Source: Branchiostoma floridae (Eukaryota > Chordata > Leptocardii > Amphioxiformes > Branchiostomatidae). Taken from it: a stretch of DNA of 64,000 nt. The position numbers and the translations under genes are program-made. Below are positions 12,174 to 27,700 of this stretch, in pieces. A model generated the notes under the pieces. The model saw only the letters and a program-made list of their open reading frames with translations. It was not told where the DNA came from and did not search any database. The stretch lies in NCBI RefSeq assembly GCF_000003815.2, contig NC_049992.1, positions 8,430,920-8,494,919 on the forward strand, read 5' to 3'. Position 1 is the first letter of the stretch. Each line of letters opens with the position of its first letter.

Positions 12174-15100
12174 TTATTTGACAGGAGTGGCTTCTGAAAA
12201 GCTGTCCTCGGCAGCTGTGAGGTGTTTTTTCCTGTGTTTCCTGCCCTTGGCTCGGCGGATGGGTGTGATGTTGGGCTGCGGGTCTGTGTTTTCCTGGTCA
12301 CTCTCACCGTCTGTGCAATAAACATGTTAGAGTTTGTTTGTTTATGTTCAAACGCCTGGGTGGCCTATTGAGTTTCGGTTAACTGGTTTTCAATAGGGCC
12401 CAGTATCACATATACATAAAGTTTCACATATTCATACAAGGAGATAAAAATAAATCACAGAGAAAATAAGTAGACATACACATCAGAACATATAAGTACA
12501 ACTGAAACATGAAAGACAGATAAATCAAAATCATAAGCCATATATCCGATCCAGGTCAACAGTTTGGGAGGTCAGAGGTCACTACTGATAATGGTGTTTC
12601 AGTGCTGATTTAAATGAATTTAGGCTTGGAGCTTGTTTAAGTAGAAATAAACAGCCAAACACAAAGGAGCCTTGTCATGTGATGTCGACATGGTCAAAAG
12701 TGCCAGTGTGAACAATCAAAAGTGCCATCAAAGATATCTATATCTGGAAAGAATTCCATTGCAACATATGTACAATGTAGTTGCCAAAAGGACTGAGTTT
12801 TCCATCCTCATGCGATGAAATCATTTTGCATTCAATTTGATGTTTTAGCATACCAGTTTGGGAAAATGACAGTCTCAGAACAAAGCACATCATCATTATC
12901 AACAATAGATTCCAGACAATACACATTACGAAAGTGAACTAAAAAAGCTCAAAAATGTTTTCTTTTTCTGATAGAAACTTTTTACACAGACTTTTGAATT
13001 AGTTTCCATACACTAAATATCATTGGCCAATGTGATGAGTACACAATGTACAGGTAACTAACCTGGATCAGCTGCTGTGGAATCTCCATTCACATCAAAC
13101 AGCTCAATATCGCTCTCGTCATCACTGGAGAGAGAAACTGTCTTTCTGTTCTTCTTCCCTGCCTTCTGCTTCTTGCCTACACATGAGAGAAATATGCCTG
13201 TTATTGTTAGTGTTATCACAATCAATTTGCTCAATCAATAGAAAAGTCCAGCTCCAAAAACTAAGCAAGAAAAACTTCAACCTCAATCAGTCAATGATCA
13301 ATTCATTACACATATAGGTGAAATGTCCGCTATGGCTGCATCGCAGAGATACACTCCATCCATTGATCTCGGGAGTTAAGCAACATGCAGTCGGGTCAGT
13401 ACTTGGATGGGAGACCACCAAGGAAGACTGGATGCTGTAGCCGGGTCATACCAAAGACTCTTAAAAACAGTATATACTTCTTTCTCTGCTAAGAGTATGG
13501 AAGCTAAACACACTAGACTACCAGTGGACTAGCCCCCTACTTGCACATACATTGTATGTGTGGCCCAGGGCTTTGAAGTGGAGATGGGCACCGGGCCCGA
13601 TACATCTTCTGATCAGAGAGGTTGACCCCCTTGTTCTGATGAATGGGGAACTTTAACTTTAGCTTTTATAGGCAAACTTCAGGAATTGGTTACCTTTCAC
13701 CCCTCTCTTGGCAGGATGCTCCTCCCCCTGTGTAGGTGAATGGTTTGGCCCGTCGTCCTCAGAGCTGGAGTCTTGTTTCCGTGACGCCTGTCGGCCACGC
13801 CTCCTTCTTCCAGGCGTGCGGCCTTTCTGTAGTCCGTTGCCTGGAGTAAGAATTTTTTTTAATGATTAGGAGACCAGTTACGTTTGAAACATGCAATAGA
13901 CTAGAAGAGTTTCACATATGACTAGGTCTACAACTAATTTGGCATCATAACAGTGTAATACAGTAAATGCAGAAACTTTCGCGGTGGTTAAATGTCCGTG
14001 GTTTACGATGCGCCCGCTTCACCGCGAATTTAAAACCACCGCGAACATTTTTCCATAACAGTAAGAGACTACAGTGCATGGTGCTACCGTGAAATTAAAA
14101 CCACAGCGAAAAGTCCATTTTCCCGCTACCCGAAATTAAATCTCCGCGAACTTGAATGCAGTAAATCGAAAGGGCCAATCAACAGCTCACAGCAGACATT
14201 CAAGTTCTCTCGTAACAATCTGATCAAAGTCCACACAAAAAAATGTGTTCTGAAAGACTTAGAGCCATTGCCTTTGCATGAATAACTCAAAACAGACTAC
14301 AAAAAGTTAGCACACTTTATTTCTAATTTTTACATTTTAACTAGGGTTGTGTACCTAAACAAATTTCAGGTACAGGTACAGGTACACGGATTTAGGTACA
14401 GGTCCGGCCCTGCACCTGTACCTAAAAAAGTTTAACCAATTATATGTAAATTAAACATGTAGCTAACTGTCTTTTCTAGTGATAAATTGTCATCTTATAT
14501 TTGGAATTACATGTTTGTCTCAAAACAATTTCTTCTGCAAGTTTTCTTAAGTTTCAACTGCAAGATTATCGCCATTGTCATTGTTGATTCGGGATTTACT
14601 TGTCCATCAGTCTTAAAAAGTAGTGTTTAGTAGTGATTTAGTTTGTTTAGGTACAGGTACAGGTACACAGATGTTTAGGTCCGGACCTGTACCTAAACAT
14701 TTTTTTAGGTACGATACAGGTACGTGTATTTAGGTACACAGTCCTAATTTTCACAATTAAAATCATGGACATTGATGTTTGCCTTACCTGGAGTCTGTCC
14801 CCCCTTTTTACCAGTGGTACGAGCCTTGTTGGCCTTCTGCAGTGTCTCATCGTCGCTCATGCCTTTGTTGTGGCACTGCTCAATACGCTGTTCCAGCTCA
14901 TCCACCAGTGCCTGGGAAGTTATGATGATTTGGTTTATTATTTCACACACAAAGTTTTACAGTTTCGCAGTGCACGTAAACACATGCACTGAACTGCACT
15001 GGAAAATACAATCAGGTTGACTGTTACTACTAGTACATTACAACATTATATCTTTTATCTACTTGCTGTTATCTAAAATCAACTATGCTTCTTAAGATAT

Positions 15101-15601
15101 TGTCTATATTAAACTTTGTTTAGCATAATCATTCTTTTACAGTAGCGTATTTACACTAATCGTTGAGAGCATAAAATATTACTTGATTTAAAATTTAACT
15201 GAACAAGTTTCATTTGGTTTTACAATAAACGAGACATTTAAAAACGGACTCGACAGCATATTCAGTAAAGAGTATGGTGGGATTTACTGGAACATCCCTC
15301 ATCAATGCAAAATTGTTACCCCAAAAAAACAACCAAAATCAGTGTTTAAGGAAATGCATGACATTGTGTGTTCCTGTCTTGGTATGAGTGCATGCATTTT
15401 TTTTTCTTCACTAAGGAACAGAACACAGTGGACGACTACTACTACTATTATTACTAAGGCGAGTAAGGGACATGTGTCTAATATGAGGTATATAAGAAGA
15501 CCCAAAGAGATAGCAGACTATACCTGACCTCAAGTGGGACATACAAAAATTGCTTGACTCCCTCTTGCAGGACATAAGGTAATGACAGAGTAGAAGTTAT
15601 A

Positions 15602-15638
<37 letters not shown>

Positions 15639-15673
15639 TACATGCACACACACACACTCACACACACATACAT

Positions 15674-15716
<43 letters not shown>

Positions 15717-18700
15717 TAGAGATAGAGAAGTCAAAAACAGTTTTTTCAGTAACTCCTTATCTGAGTGAAGTTAAAGTAAAAAGACAGCAAATTTGAGCAC
15801 CAGTTTTACTTTCTCTTTCCCAAGTCTTACCTTGACCTCAGGTTTAGCGAAGCTCTTGGCCTTCTTGAGGATGGTACAGAAGGAGTTGTGGATGTCCTCG
15901 CTGCCCAGCTTGTCTCCGAAGCAGGAAAAGTTCTCCTGTAGTTTCCTGACACCCTTCTCACTCAGGGACAGCATGGACAGACAGAAGGCCAGGTCACGGG
16001 CCTGGCGCTCGGTCCTACGGGCACAGGATAGTACAATTATCTGTCCTACTACATTTCCAAACACTGTCAGTTCATGACATTTTTTGTCTTTTTTAACATT
16101 TCTGGCAGAAGGCCAGGTCACGGGCCTGACGCTCGGTCCTACGGGCACAGGATAGTACAGTTATCTGTCCTACTATACCTCCCGACACTGTCAGTTTATA
16201 GCGTTAAGCTATAGATTTTCTTGGGTAAGTAGGTAAAAAAATTAAACTAGTACTGAAAAAATCAATGAAACTAAGGCATGACACTCTCCATCAAAAGAGC
16301 TAGATTGTGCTAAATGTATAAGTGTATGAGTATCATTTTTTTGTCAGGAACATAAGAGAATATGACTGTCTAAAGATAACATGTAGAATTGTATATAAGA
16401 TATCTCATGTAATATAATAGGTCAGAATAGCGCCTTGGATAGTTTTTACTTCACTTTCATGACCTGAAACAAATAATACAACAATCACTATAATATCTCT
16501 ATTGGTAAGAAAACAGGAAACAGGGACTAAAAGATTGAAACAACTGAAAATGCCTATTTACATGTCTGAAGCTATATAAATGTACACATGCAACTCAGTC
16601 TGGAAGGTACACCTGTCTATAGTTTACCACAGGAATAATTTATTCAGCAGCTGCTGTACCCACCTGGTTGCCCTGAAGCGATGACACAACTTCTCCACCA
16701 GACTCTCTGACTGCTTGTCCTTCTGGATGAAGGAGAACAGGTACCTGGGAAATTAAAGATAAAAATTTAGATACAAGACTACTGCATACGATTACAAAAC
16801 TAACATACATCATCATCAAACATGCTTGTTATACTGCCGATTACGCACATTTTGTTAGCTGATGCAAGACGGGATGCGCCAGGTCTCCTGTCTGGGTGAA
16901 TGATGTCAATCACTGTATGGCTGATACAAGATGGACGTTTTCCAGGCCTCCATCCAGGTGATTTGTAGTGAATCACATACTCCAGACAGAAGGATTTAGA
17001 CCATCCCACAATGGAGACTTTTGAGACAGATTTTTAGAAAACAAACAAACAAACAAACAAACTCACTTCATGATGGTCCTGAAGTGTTCTTCAGTCACCC
17101 CACAGTCAGGGTCAGACAGCCGACTCACCATGTCAGGCATGATGTTGTAGATGGAATTACCCTGCAGGATTTAGTCAAGGCATTATTTTTACAGCAATAT
17201 CATGATGTCATGGAAATTGTTTACTGTCCACAACATGTGTTTCCGGCACTAAAATAAACATTAAAGAAGAAAAGTATTTTATGTACATGTTATACCAAAT
17301 TTAGTCAAATGAATTTGAACTTTGAAGGATTTTGATGCACCTTTCATCATAGCTTTAGGAGCTACTCTGAAGTGGTAGCTTGGAGAAAATAAACATTCGA
17401 AACCTTTACTTTAAGAAATCTAAGAACAGTCTGCGCCATACATACATACATACATCAATTGCTAACATTTAAAAAATCTTCTAAGTCTATAAATTTGGGA
17501 GGTAAACTGCACGTACACTGGCCTGCTGAATAGAAAGACTACCACACATTATCACAATTGAAGGCTCGAAATACTTTTTTCTGCATACCTGCACTAGCGC
17601 AGGCCTAGGTGGCATTAAAAATTACCTGCACCAGACAAATTTTACCTGCACCACTTTGAATTTAGAAAGTATGGATCTTACTGAAATTGTTCAGGAACCA
17701 TTATTTTATACTTAATAGGTGGTAACAGTCAATGCAGCTAATAACAATCCACATGCACCTACACCATAGGATATTCATGTATAATACCTAGTACATGGAC
17801 CAGTGCAGGTTAGGTGCAGGTAGACACCAGAAATACCTTCACAGCTCCAATTTTACATTCACTACCGGTAACCTGCATATGCAGGTGGTATTTCAAGCCC
17901 TGCAATTAGTTAATCTTTGTATGTTAGAATTTAGATTATTTACCCGTTTTCAATCACTCCCATGTATTTGATTTTGTTCACTTGCAATTAGCCCCATGGG
18001 CATGAATTTGCAATAAAACATCTCATTATCATTACCAAGAGAAGTCTATGACCAACCAACCTTCTTGGACAGCTCCAGGAAGAAGAGTTTGGCCAGGTCA
18101 GCGATCCCGGACACGTCGTCCACCATACAGGCCGCCATGTCGCTGATGTAACCTTTGACCTTCAGCATGTCGTTCAGGATGAGGTGGGTCAGGACCATCA
18201 GGGTGTTCTTACGCACGTGGGACGAGTCATCACGCAGTCTACGCGAGTACAAGACTTTGACTTTATTCAGATTCACATTTAGCTATTCTTCCTGTGGTCC
18301 TATAAACACTTAACAGAACAACTAGACACAAAGGAACACACAATATACATACAATGTACATAAGATTCACACATAATAAAGGGGTAAGGCTACCTGATGT
18401 CATATGGGAACAATATCTAAAACAGGCACAGTACAAGACAGGTAATGTTGTGTTAGACGTATATTCATGTACGAGAGGGTCACCTCATTGCTAAAAGTCT
18501 ACTTATCTTCATGACATGTTTTCAGACAGTATTTCTTGGTAAACAACAAAACTTTATTGAGAGAAAGATTTAAAAAAAAACATTGCACCACATAATTGTA
18601 AAACAGGATTTTCATCACTCTTTCATGTTACTGCTGCAGATGTACAATATATAATCATAAAGACAGTCTTCTTCAACATTTTATTTTGGTCACTAGATCT

Positions 18701-21700
18701 TTCTTGGTTACTTTAATTCCGCTTTGCTTCAACTGGACTGAAACACATAACATTACATTATGCACATATCTGTTGTTGACATCATCTTTTTTTAGTACCA
18801 GGGCTGACCAAGCCATACAGTACAGGTTCCCTACCTGGCATACAGGTTTGGTGTCCAGGGTTCAATCAGGTTGGGGAAGCGGAAGCTCAGGTCACCCAGA
18901 GCAATGATGGTGTTGGCTCGGATGATTGGCTGCGGAGCCTGGTGGTAAAGACACGGTAGACAGGAGGTCATCAATATACAGATCTTTAACAAAGCAATCA
19001 GAGATGGCAGACTTCACCCCTCTTAATTACACTACTTTTCATCCCTTCTAGTCCCTCAAAGAAATACTTGTACAACTAGAAGCCAGTTAATTGCACAATG
19101 GATTACCACACATTTCTGTCAATTGCATGGAATCCCCAAAGCCCAAACCGGTGCAGTCCAGCTGGATAACTTTGCATTATTGCACCACACGGATAATTGC
19201 ACAAAATACACTGGCAAATGGGGTGTGCAATTACATGTAAATGGCTTCTGCTGTAATACCAGCACTGGGGGTACAGGTAACTGGCAACTCTTGTGTTTAT
19301 CAATGGGAATTGTAAAAAAACACAAACCAAAACAAATCCTAACCCTCTCGACAATGGTGAAGAGCAGTTGTAGATGTGCCTCACAGTACTCAAAATGGCA
19401 GACTTCACCCCCTTAATTATATCATCTTCCATTCCTTCTAGTCCCACAAAGAAGTAATGGCAGCACTGATAATGAATAGTTACTCTTACGGTCTAGTTAT
19501 CATTGGGAATTGCAAGAAACACACACAAGTCAAAAAATGTTTCCAATAAGAATTATCCTCACCCTCTCCAGAATGGTAAAGAGTAGTTGTAGATGTGCCT
19601 CACAGAACTCGGAGCTGACCAGCATGTACTTAGCCAGGGCCAAGCTGGCGGTGGCTCGCAGCTGGGGGTGGGGGAACATGGTGGAGTTGCTGCAGACAGC
19701 TACGATCACTGGGGCAAGTAGGGCCAGCAGGCTGGAACCTGTAGTAAACAAATCACACGTTATTGTTATTGTTGTTATTGCTATGGGGGTGGGGGAACAT
19801 GCTGGAGTTGCTGCAGACTGCCACGATCACTGGGGCCAGTAGGGCCAGCAGGCTGGAACCTAGGGTAGACAAATCATGTGTCAATGTTATTCTTGTTGCT
19901 GGGGAGCTGACTGCTCTCTCTTTGCTGCCCTTGAATTGCACTGAGCTTACATTACAACAGGCGGGACTAAATCGCAACGGTCTGGAGCCATTCAGCGCTA
20001 CCGGTAAGTCAGGTGACTTCTATATGACAGAAATTGCCAGGTGCAGCCATTGTACATGTTCAAGAAGTGTGGTAGGTTTTTCAAAGGGCTCAAAGTGTGG
20101 CTTTACCGAAACAGGGAACCTCTATCAAACGTCCTATCAGAGGGACGGCCCTAACCAAAGTTACTAGGTAGTTATTTCGACATGAGTGGAGTGAGGAAAG
20201 TCGTTAGTCGTGTAATGTGCCTTTCCCAAGGACACAAGCTGTGAAGGTCATTGGCAAATCATCGGATTTGAACCAAGGACCACTGAGTTCTGGGCAAAAC
20301 ACCCTGCAGTTTCGCCACATGACCCGACATGTTAAGAATAGGTATACAGTTTAAAATGAAAGAAACAACAGCCAGTTACTGTTATACATATTGCCAAGAC
20401 TGAGACACGCAGCAATATTCAGAATCTATAGGTAGACAGCCCTTATGAACAGATTGAAAGTATAGCTTGTGACCTTACCAGTGACCACCTCTTTCTCACA
20501 GATCTTGCGGATGTACTCAGCCTCCGCATCGTCTGCCGAGGCACCAGCCAGCCCCATCTCATCCTCGATGGACAGTTCCTTGTCATCCTGGGGAAGAAAT
20601 CTCAATACATCAAACTCAACCTATATCAAGATCACCTAAACACATGACAATAACATCAGCAAGTCAGTGGGAGTCTTTCCATACAGCATTACACATGTTA
20701 ACAAAATTGTACTGCCAGATACATGTACATGTATCTAATGGAAGCTTTCTTGATGCTACAAAATAGAAACTCTGTTAGTCACCCGTAATATTACCTACAA
20801 CTGTAAATCATTGTGGAGGGCTTGGTTGTGACGAGGCATTCTTTCATGCAACATATTAAGCAACCTAAAAAACATAAGTTGTTGTTAAAGGGTTTAATCT
20901 CGATGTGCGCTAAGTCAATCAATTAATCAATCAAAAAAGGTTGATTTCTCAATAGATTTGGCAGCACAATGGGGTGTCTGTGTGGCCCAATGGCTAGAGC
21001 GTTGGAATTAGAATCAGTAGTTCCCGAGTTTGATGACGGTGGAGTGACGCCCACCGAGCCTCACGGCTAATCTGTCTAAAGGTGCCCCCAAACACCTACG
21101 GATTTGGTGCTGCCAGTGTGTCAACATCTGCACACTTGCCACTAAGACAAGTGAACACCAATTGTTAAATTTGCCAACAATTTGGAAATTAATCTCCTAT
21201 CACAAACACATCTCACCTTCCCCTTGCCAGCGGGTGTACTACTGGGTGTGTTGTTGGCGCTCGTGTTGCCCTTCCTCCCAGCCTTGCTGTTCCTCTCCTC
21301 CTGAAGCATCCTGCGCCGCTTCAGCTCACCTGTCAGCGCCACGTCCAGGTGCACCAGCTGCCGCAGGGCGCAGTGGCCGGCCAGCGCCATCAGGCGGGAC
21401 AGCACGCCCGACGAGCAACGTATGATCTTAGTGGGGCTGGTAGGGGGTTCTGAGGAAAATGTAAGAATGAATTTGTAACATGGTAACTCAGAACCTACAA
21501 TGTAGTCCATTTATCTCCCGGTCGTTGGGGGAGATAAGGTCAACAGAACATTGGGAATATCTAAAGAAACATTTAACGGTCTAAGATTTCTGTATCTGTA
21601 TATCATATTTTACAATAATAATGAAAACGGCACTCAATGTAAAACTAAATGGAAGCAAACTGTTACAAAGGACAAGAGAAAATTTGCTCCAGATTTAGGT

Positions 21701-24700
21701 TAATTACTAGTGTAAATGTAGAGCTTTAGGGATGGTGCCTTCCAAATTTAAAGAAATAGATCATGCTTGTACAAAAGCATGTGTGTATCTCTTTTGCTAT
21801 ATAGTAAGACAGTAAGTTTGACTTCGAACAAAGAGATGAGAAATTCTCATCACCTTCTTGTGTCTCTGCTGATTCAGGTTCCTGGGCCTGTTCCTGTCCT
21901 GATTCAGCTTCCCTGGCCCGCAGCACCACCGCTGCCACGCCCTTGATGACGTTGCCGATGACGACGTCGGGGTTCTCCGACAGACGGTACACCACGTTCA
22001 GACCCTGCTCCATCAGGGGGATCCAGTAGGGGTTGGCCAGGTTCTCAACACCTGCAAACAGGAGCAACATTTTTCATCATGTCACATATTGCCAACCATG
22101 GCTTCTCAATCTTCTCCAGACCATGGTTGGAAATGGGAAATCTCCAAGCAGATCCCACTATAGTATCAAAAGTTGGCAGAGGAGTTAAGCCAGCCTAGGA
22201 GTGTGTTTGGCTACAAGAGTGGCTGATGACACCCTTTGGCCAACTTTACTCCTTAGCCAGCTTTGATACTATCTTATGCCACTGCCTGGAGATTAGGGAA
22301 TGGGAGCCAGGTAATTTGTGGTTAAAAGTTGACTGTGGGTGGTTTCTCTGACAAAAGAGAACACAACGTCCCCCTTTTTATGGTTGCAAAATGAATGGTG
22401 ACTGCAGGAAAACCATGTCTACAGAACTCACCATTGACCAGGATGCCGGCCAGCCCTGTGAACATGTCGTGGTCAGCGGGGAAGCGTAGTGGCTCCTCAT
22501 GGCACCCTGCCTTACGCTGGAACAACGTGGACACAGTCGGACTACATTGTACATTAGTACATTACAAATACCAAAGACTTATGTAGGCTTGTCATTTGTA
22601 ACATTCTCCTGTTCTAATCACTATCATATCTTTCAAACCTATCCTCCCACAACTTTGTTTCATAGGTCGACTGGTAAGATTTTTTCCCCTTTCTACATGT
22701 GAATCATACATACTGATAATCAGTGTGAAATCATATCTTCTACTCATACCATTGGCAACAAAGCTTTTCTAGTTTGTTAAATACAGTTGCAACCTGGGTG
22801 TTACATTTTAACCAATAAACTATGTTAGCATTATTCTAACTCTGGTGTCCAATGACCTCTTGTCCTTTGATACAGTTGTTAGGCCACACCAATTTAATTA
22901 GTTGGTTCTCGGAATCGCCGCTTCTATTTTTCCCAATTTCAAAAAAAAAAAAAAAAAAAATCGGATCAGATCCACCACTCCGTTCAGTTGCCTGTTGCTG
23001 ACAAACTATCGGGTTCAGAACATCTGGAAGTACCAGTACATTTATTTTTTCTCCCCCCAAATCCTTTGTTACCAATTTATTCATTTCTAGTTTGTTGCAA
23101 AACAGAATTAGGAACACATAAGTCATCGTAAATATGAGATACACATGGACAAGTAACGTAGCAGAAGTTCATATAAATCATGGCTCAGGAGCATGTGCTC
23201 AAACACGCAGTAAATTTTCAACTGAAACACAGAAATCGGCACCCAAATAAACAACTCAATAAATAAGTAATACTTTTTCACTCTTGTACCTCCATAGTCA
23301 ACATGTTTTGGTATGCCTGAAAGCTAGAAATTCGTCTGAAAGCCGTCCGAAAATGGAGTAAACAAACCGAGCGGCAGCCATTTTGTGAAGTGTGCAGCAG
23401 CGCCCCCTATCTTACTATCAGACTTCACAGCTCTTGACTTGTACTGTAATACAGTGAAGGGTCACTGGGTTTTTTCAAGGAGGTTTTTATCAAGCTGCAT
23501 CCAATTTTTTGCTAACAAACAATTGTACATGTAACAAAAAAAGGAGAATTAATATATGGTTTATAGTATATAGTACTTTTGGTTGTGCATTTATTTTTTG
23601 GGGAGTGCAAGTGTATTTATGATTTTTTTCATCTGCACCAGTTCACCATGAAATGTATTTAGAGCCTTGGATGTATGGATTTTAACCAACATGGAGGGCA
23701 AATAATTCCAGCAATGTTTTTATTTTTATTTCTAGAGACAAACTTATATGAAATTTGTTGTTGTTGTAGTTAAAATAGAAATTCTACTGAATTAAATACA
23801 AAATAAGCTTAATTTCTGTAAAAAATACTAACATTATACTGGTCTGTTTAAGATGTTTTGTGTTTACCACGTGATAAGATAAAAATTAGATAGTTAACTA
23901 GAACGAAATATATTATATCATATTATAACAGATAAACTATTTTTAGCACACGTATACCATGGGGTCAGCTGGGCCTGACCCCCAACTTGCAAGTGTTTTT
24001 TTTTTTTTTTTTTTCGCCCTGTCGCTTCAATTTTTTTCTGAAAAAATCCGAGAACCAACAAATTAAATTGGTATGGCCTTAATTGATAATACATTGTTTT
24101 TGTACCTTCTGGCTGCCTGCGAGTTTGAGCAGCGCTGTGCAGGTGTCCTTGGCCAGCTGCATGTCGTCCTGTCCGCGCTGTCCCAGTCCCTCCTGTACCA
24201 GCACATCCACATTACTCCTCACCATGTCCGGCTCAGCACTGGAGAAAACATTACATTTTGTATATCAAACTTTAAACTTTTTTCCACCAATGGACTTATT
24301 GAGATATGGCTTGTGACTATGTACATGTAATATGTGATATGTAAGGAAGAAAAACTCTAGAAGACCCAAGAAACCCAGCCAGGCCCTAGAGGCTGTAACA
24401 AACGAAGTTGGTGTCAGGAAGGGCATCTGGCTGTGAATCCCCTCTTTCAAACCCTTTAAGTTGACATGTTGTTTTTGACTGATCTCCTGGAGGTCAGCAA
24501 TCAGAACTGAACAACATCCCGCAATGTTCAACCCTCGCAAGACAAGGAACAACAGACGTTAAACCGGATAGACAGAGAGATAGATAGAATTACGTTAAAC
24601 AAACAGCTACTCACCCTGCAGCCATGCCCAGCAGCAGCAGCGCCCCCCGGCTGTCCTCGGCGGTAGTGCCCTGGATCTTTAGGGCAAACCTCTCCCACAG

Positions 24701-27700
24701 TAAGGTCACCACTCCGGAGGTCAGCAGAGAAGTGCGCACCAACTCACAGATCTGGGAAGAATAAAACAAGTTGTACAAGTAATTATTCATCAATCTATTC
24801 AGTCTCAAAGTTGTTCTTTGGTAGCCTCCAGAGCAGGCTGTCTGGGCGTTTTTTTCCGTTTTTGTTGTTGTTTTTTTTTGCTTATCGCGTTTTTTTCCGT
24901 TTTTGTTGTTGTTTTTTTTTGCTTATCAAGTCATAATACATTTTTGCTTAAAAAAACTCTAACTTAGTTCATCTTTGGGACAAATGCAGACAAATTTGGT
25001 AAGCAAATATCTTAGAAGTTAGAGGAAAAAAAATTCGAATTCTTAAATCATGAAAGTTGTGCATATCAAGTTACCAGTTCCTCCAGTGATGTTAGCTCCC
25101 CCACTGTAGCACCCACTGTCAGAGCGGTTAGATTCTTCACAATGGCCAGGTTCCTGGCTCTGAATAGGGGAACAAATATTCAAGTCATGATGAGTTACAA
25201 AGCATTAATCTGATTGCAAATACATGTAGAACTACCCTGTGGTCCCCATCCAATAGCTGCATACACAATAAACATTGCCTAAGGAGCTGGCTGGAATTTT
25301 GTACATTTTCTATAAGTACTTTTTTACCTATTCTAAAAGTAAGGGAGTCATCGGCAGTACCACATACTATTGATAGTATGAAATTGAAAAGTTATTAGAC
25401 GTGAAATTCTGTTGCTTCTAGATTGATCACCATTCCATGGTAGATAACTTCCATACCATTCTAGTGACACTAAAGAAGAGTGATGGATGTCACTCAAAAA
25501 GTCAGAAGCAAATCTCTGTTTTTATCCAATTGTTGTAGAGATTGAATTGTATCTATACCTAGGGTTCTCTCCAGTGGGGCTCAGATACAGGCTCTTGTAC
25601 GCCTCCACTACAGCTTCCTTCACTGCCCTCTCACCAGACCAGATCAGTACCAGCACATTCACACCCACCAAGAACCACTAAATTATTATTACTTAATAAT
25701 TATTCCATACTAGATAACCTCCATACCTGGCGTTCCCTCCAGTAGGGGACAGATACAGCCTCTTGTAAGCCTCCACTACAGCTTCCTTCACTGACTTCTC
25801 CCCAGACCAGATCAGAACCAACACATTCACACCCACCAAGAACCGTTAAATCATTATTATTATTATTCCATGCTAGATAACCTCCATACCTGGCGTTTCC
25901 TCCAGTAGGGGACAGATACAGCCTCTTGTACGCCTCCACTACAGCTTCCTTCACTGACTTCTCCCCAGACCAGATCAGAACCAGCATGCGCCGAACCCCC
26001 TCCATCGCCCCCGCCAGCCCAAACTCGAACGCGCTCACGAAAAACTCGATCGTCTCTAGGATGTCGGAGGTGGCCTTTGACCCCAGCAGCTGACACAGGA
26101 TGGGGATGGCGCGCTGCATCTGGGTCGCAAAGTTCACCGAATCCTAGAAGGACAACAATTTGTGAACAATTAAACAACTCTCTAATTCAGCAGTAAGAAT
26201 GGATACCGGTAGATCTAGTCTCTATTTTTTTTGTCTATATTTGAGTCTGCTCAGTGCAAGGCCAAACCTGAAACACGGGACCTCCATTTAACATCCTATC
26301 CGAGGGAGGCCCTAGCCAAAGCTAGGCACTCATTTTTTACCTGAGAGAAGTGAGGTAAGGCATGTAAAGAGCCTTTCCAAGGGACACAAGATCGGTTTTG
26401 AACCCGGGGCCACTTGAGCCTGAAAACAACACGCTGCCGGTTATTCCAAGCGATCTCGCTTAACCTTGAATGAATCTTAAGTATACCTCAGAACCTCAAA
26501 GACTTTGCAAAAGGCCATGGAATGACAGGAATGTTTGGGAGGATAACAACATGGAAAGAAACGGGTAAAACATTTCGCTTGGCAGTCAATAAACAGGTCA
26601 CGAGCAGTTATCCATCTAGCTGAATTTTAAAGTTTAACTTTTTCGCTGACAGCAACATATTCAAAGAAAAGAAAGTCTAAATGTATGTAAGCGCCCCCAT
26701 ACTAACCTTCAGGTACTGCACGATGACTTGCTGTTTGCTGACTTCATTAACCACACCTCCCTCTTCACCCCCCTCAGTCTCGGTAACAGTCCCCTCTGGT
26801 ACCCCCTCCTCGGTACCCCCTTCCTGTATAGATGCAGGCAACACCTCTTCTGGGTTGGGAATCCCAACTGTGGTCCCTATATCAGAAGAAGAAAAAATGT
26901 AGGAACTTTCGCGGTGGATTAATGTTTGCGGTTTTCGCGGTGGCCGCTTCACCACAAATTTAAAACCACCACGAACATTTATCCATAACAGTAAGAGACT
27001 ACAGTGTATGGTGCTACCGCGACATTAAAACCACCGCGAAAAGTCCATTTTCCCGCTACCGCGAAATTAAATCTCCGCAAACGTAGATGCATTTACAGTA
27101 TACCTAAATGTAAGCAAATAAACTGATCCTAAGTCTCTTATCATACTAGTTCAATACTGAAGATATTTTTCAACAGTACACTGAATAACGAATAAGAAAA
27201 TTTACAATATTGAAATTTACAAGTGAAATATCAAAATATGAAGCTCATTGAAGCCTAGAATATCTTTATTCCAACTTAACTTTTATTTCTTCATGCAAAT
27301 ATATAGTACTCTAGTCTATGATTTAATATATAAAAAGATGATTACTGTAAATCAACAATTTACAACTGCCCTACATTTAGGTTTGATGCAAACAAACTGC
27401 CCATACAAATTGGTGGGTTGGTCCTAGATAACTTTGGTTGGTCTTGACTGTCATTAAAACAAAAGAAATCATGTTATCTTTTGCTCTTCCCTTACCAACA
27501 AAGATGGCCTCCAGGATCTCTAACAGATTCCTCTGGTCAGGCTGCAGTCCGCTGTCATCTTCCTCTTTCTCTTCTTCCCCCTCCCCACTGCCTGTGTTAG
27601 CAAAGACGTGTTCGTCAGGCCAGGCCTCCCGTGCCGCCATCACCAGCCTGGCTGCAGACTTGTGCTGGGACTGCTGCAGGAGAGTCTTCACCTTCAGCAC

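Noticed and set aside
13325-13441. Functional 5S rRNA gene
   Set aside because: The 5' half has many substitutions and the copy continues into a SINE body with no terminator T run immediately after, so a 5S-derived mobile element fits better.
15530-15715. Open frame with MCVCVCVC-type repeats
   Set aside because: It is a translation of the (CA)n microsatellite.
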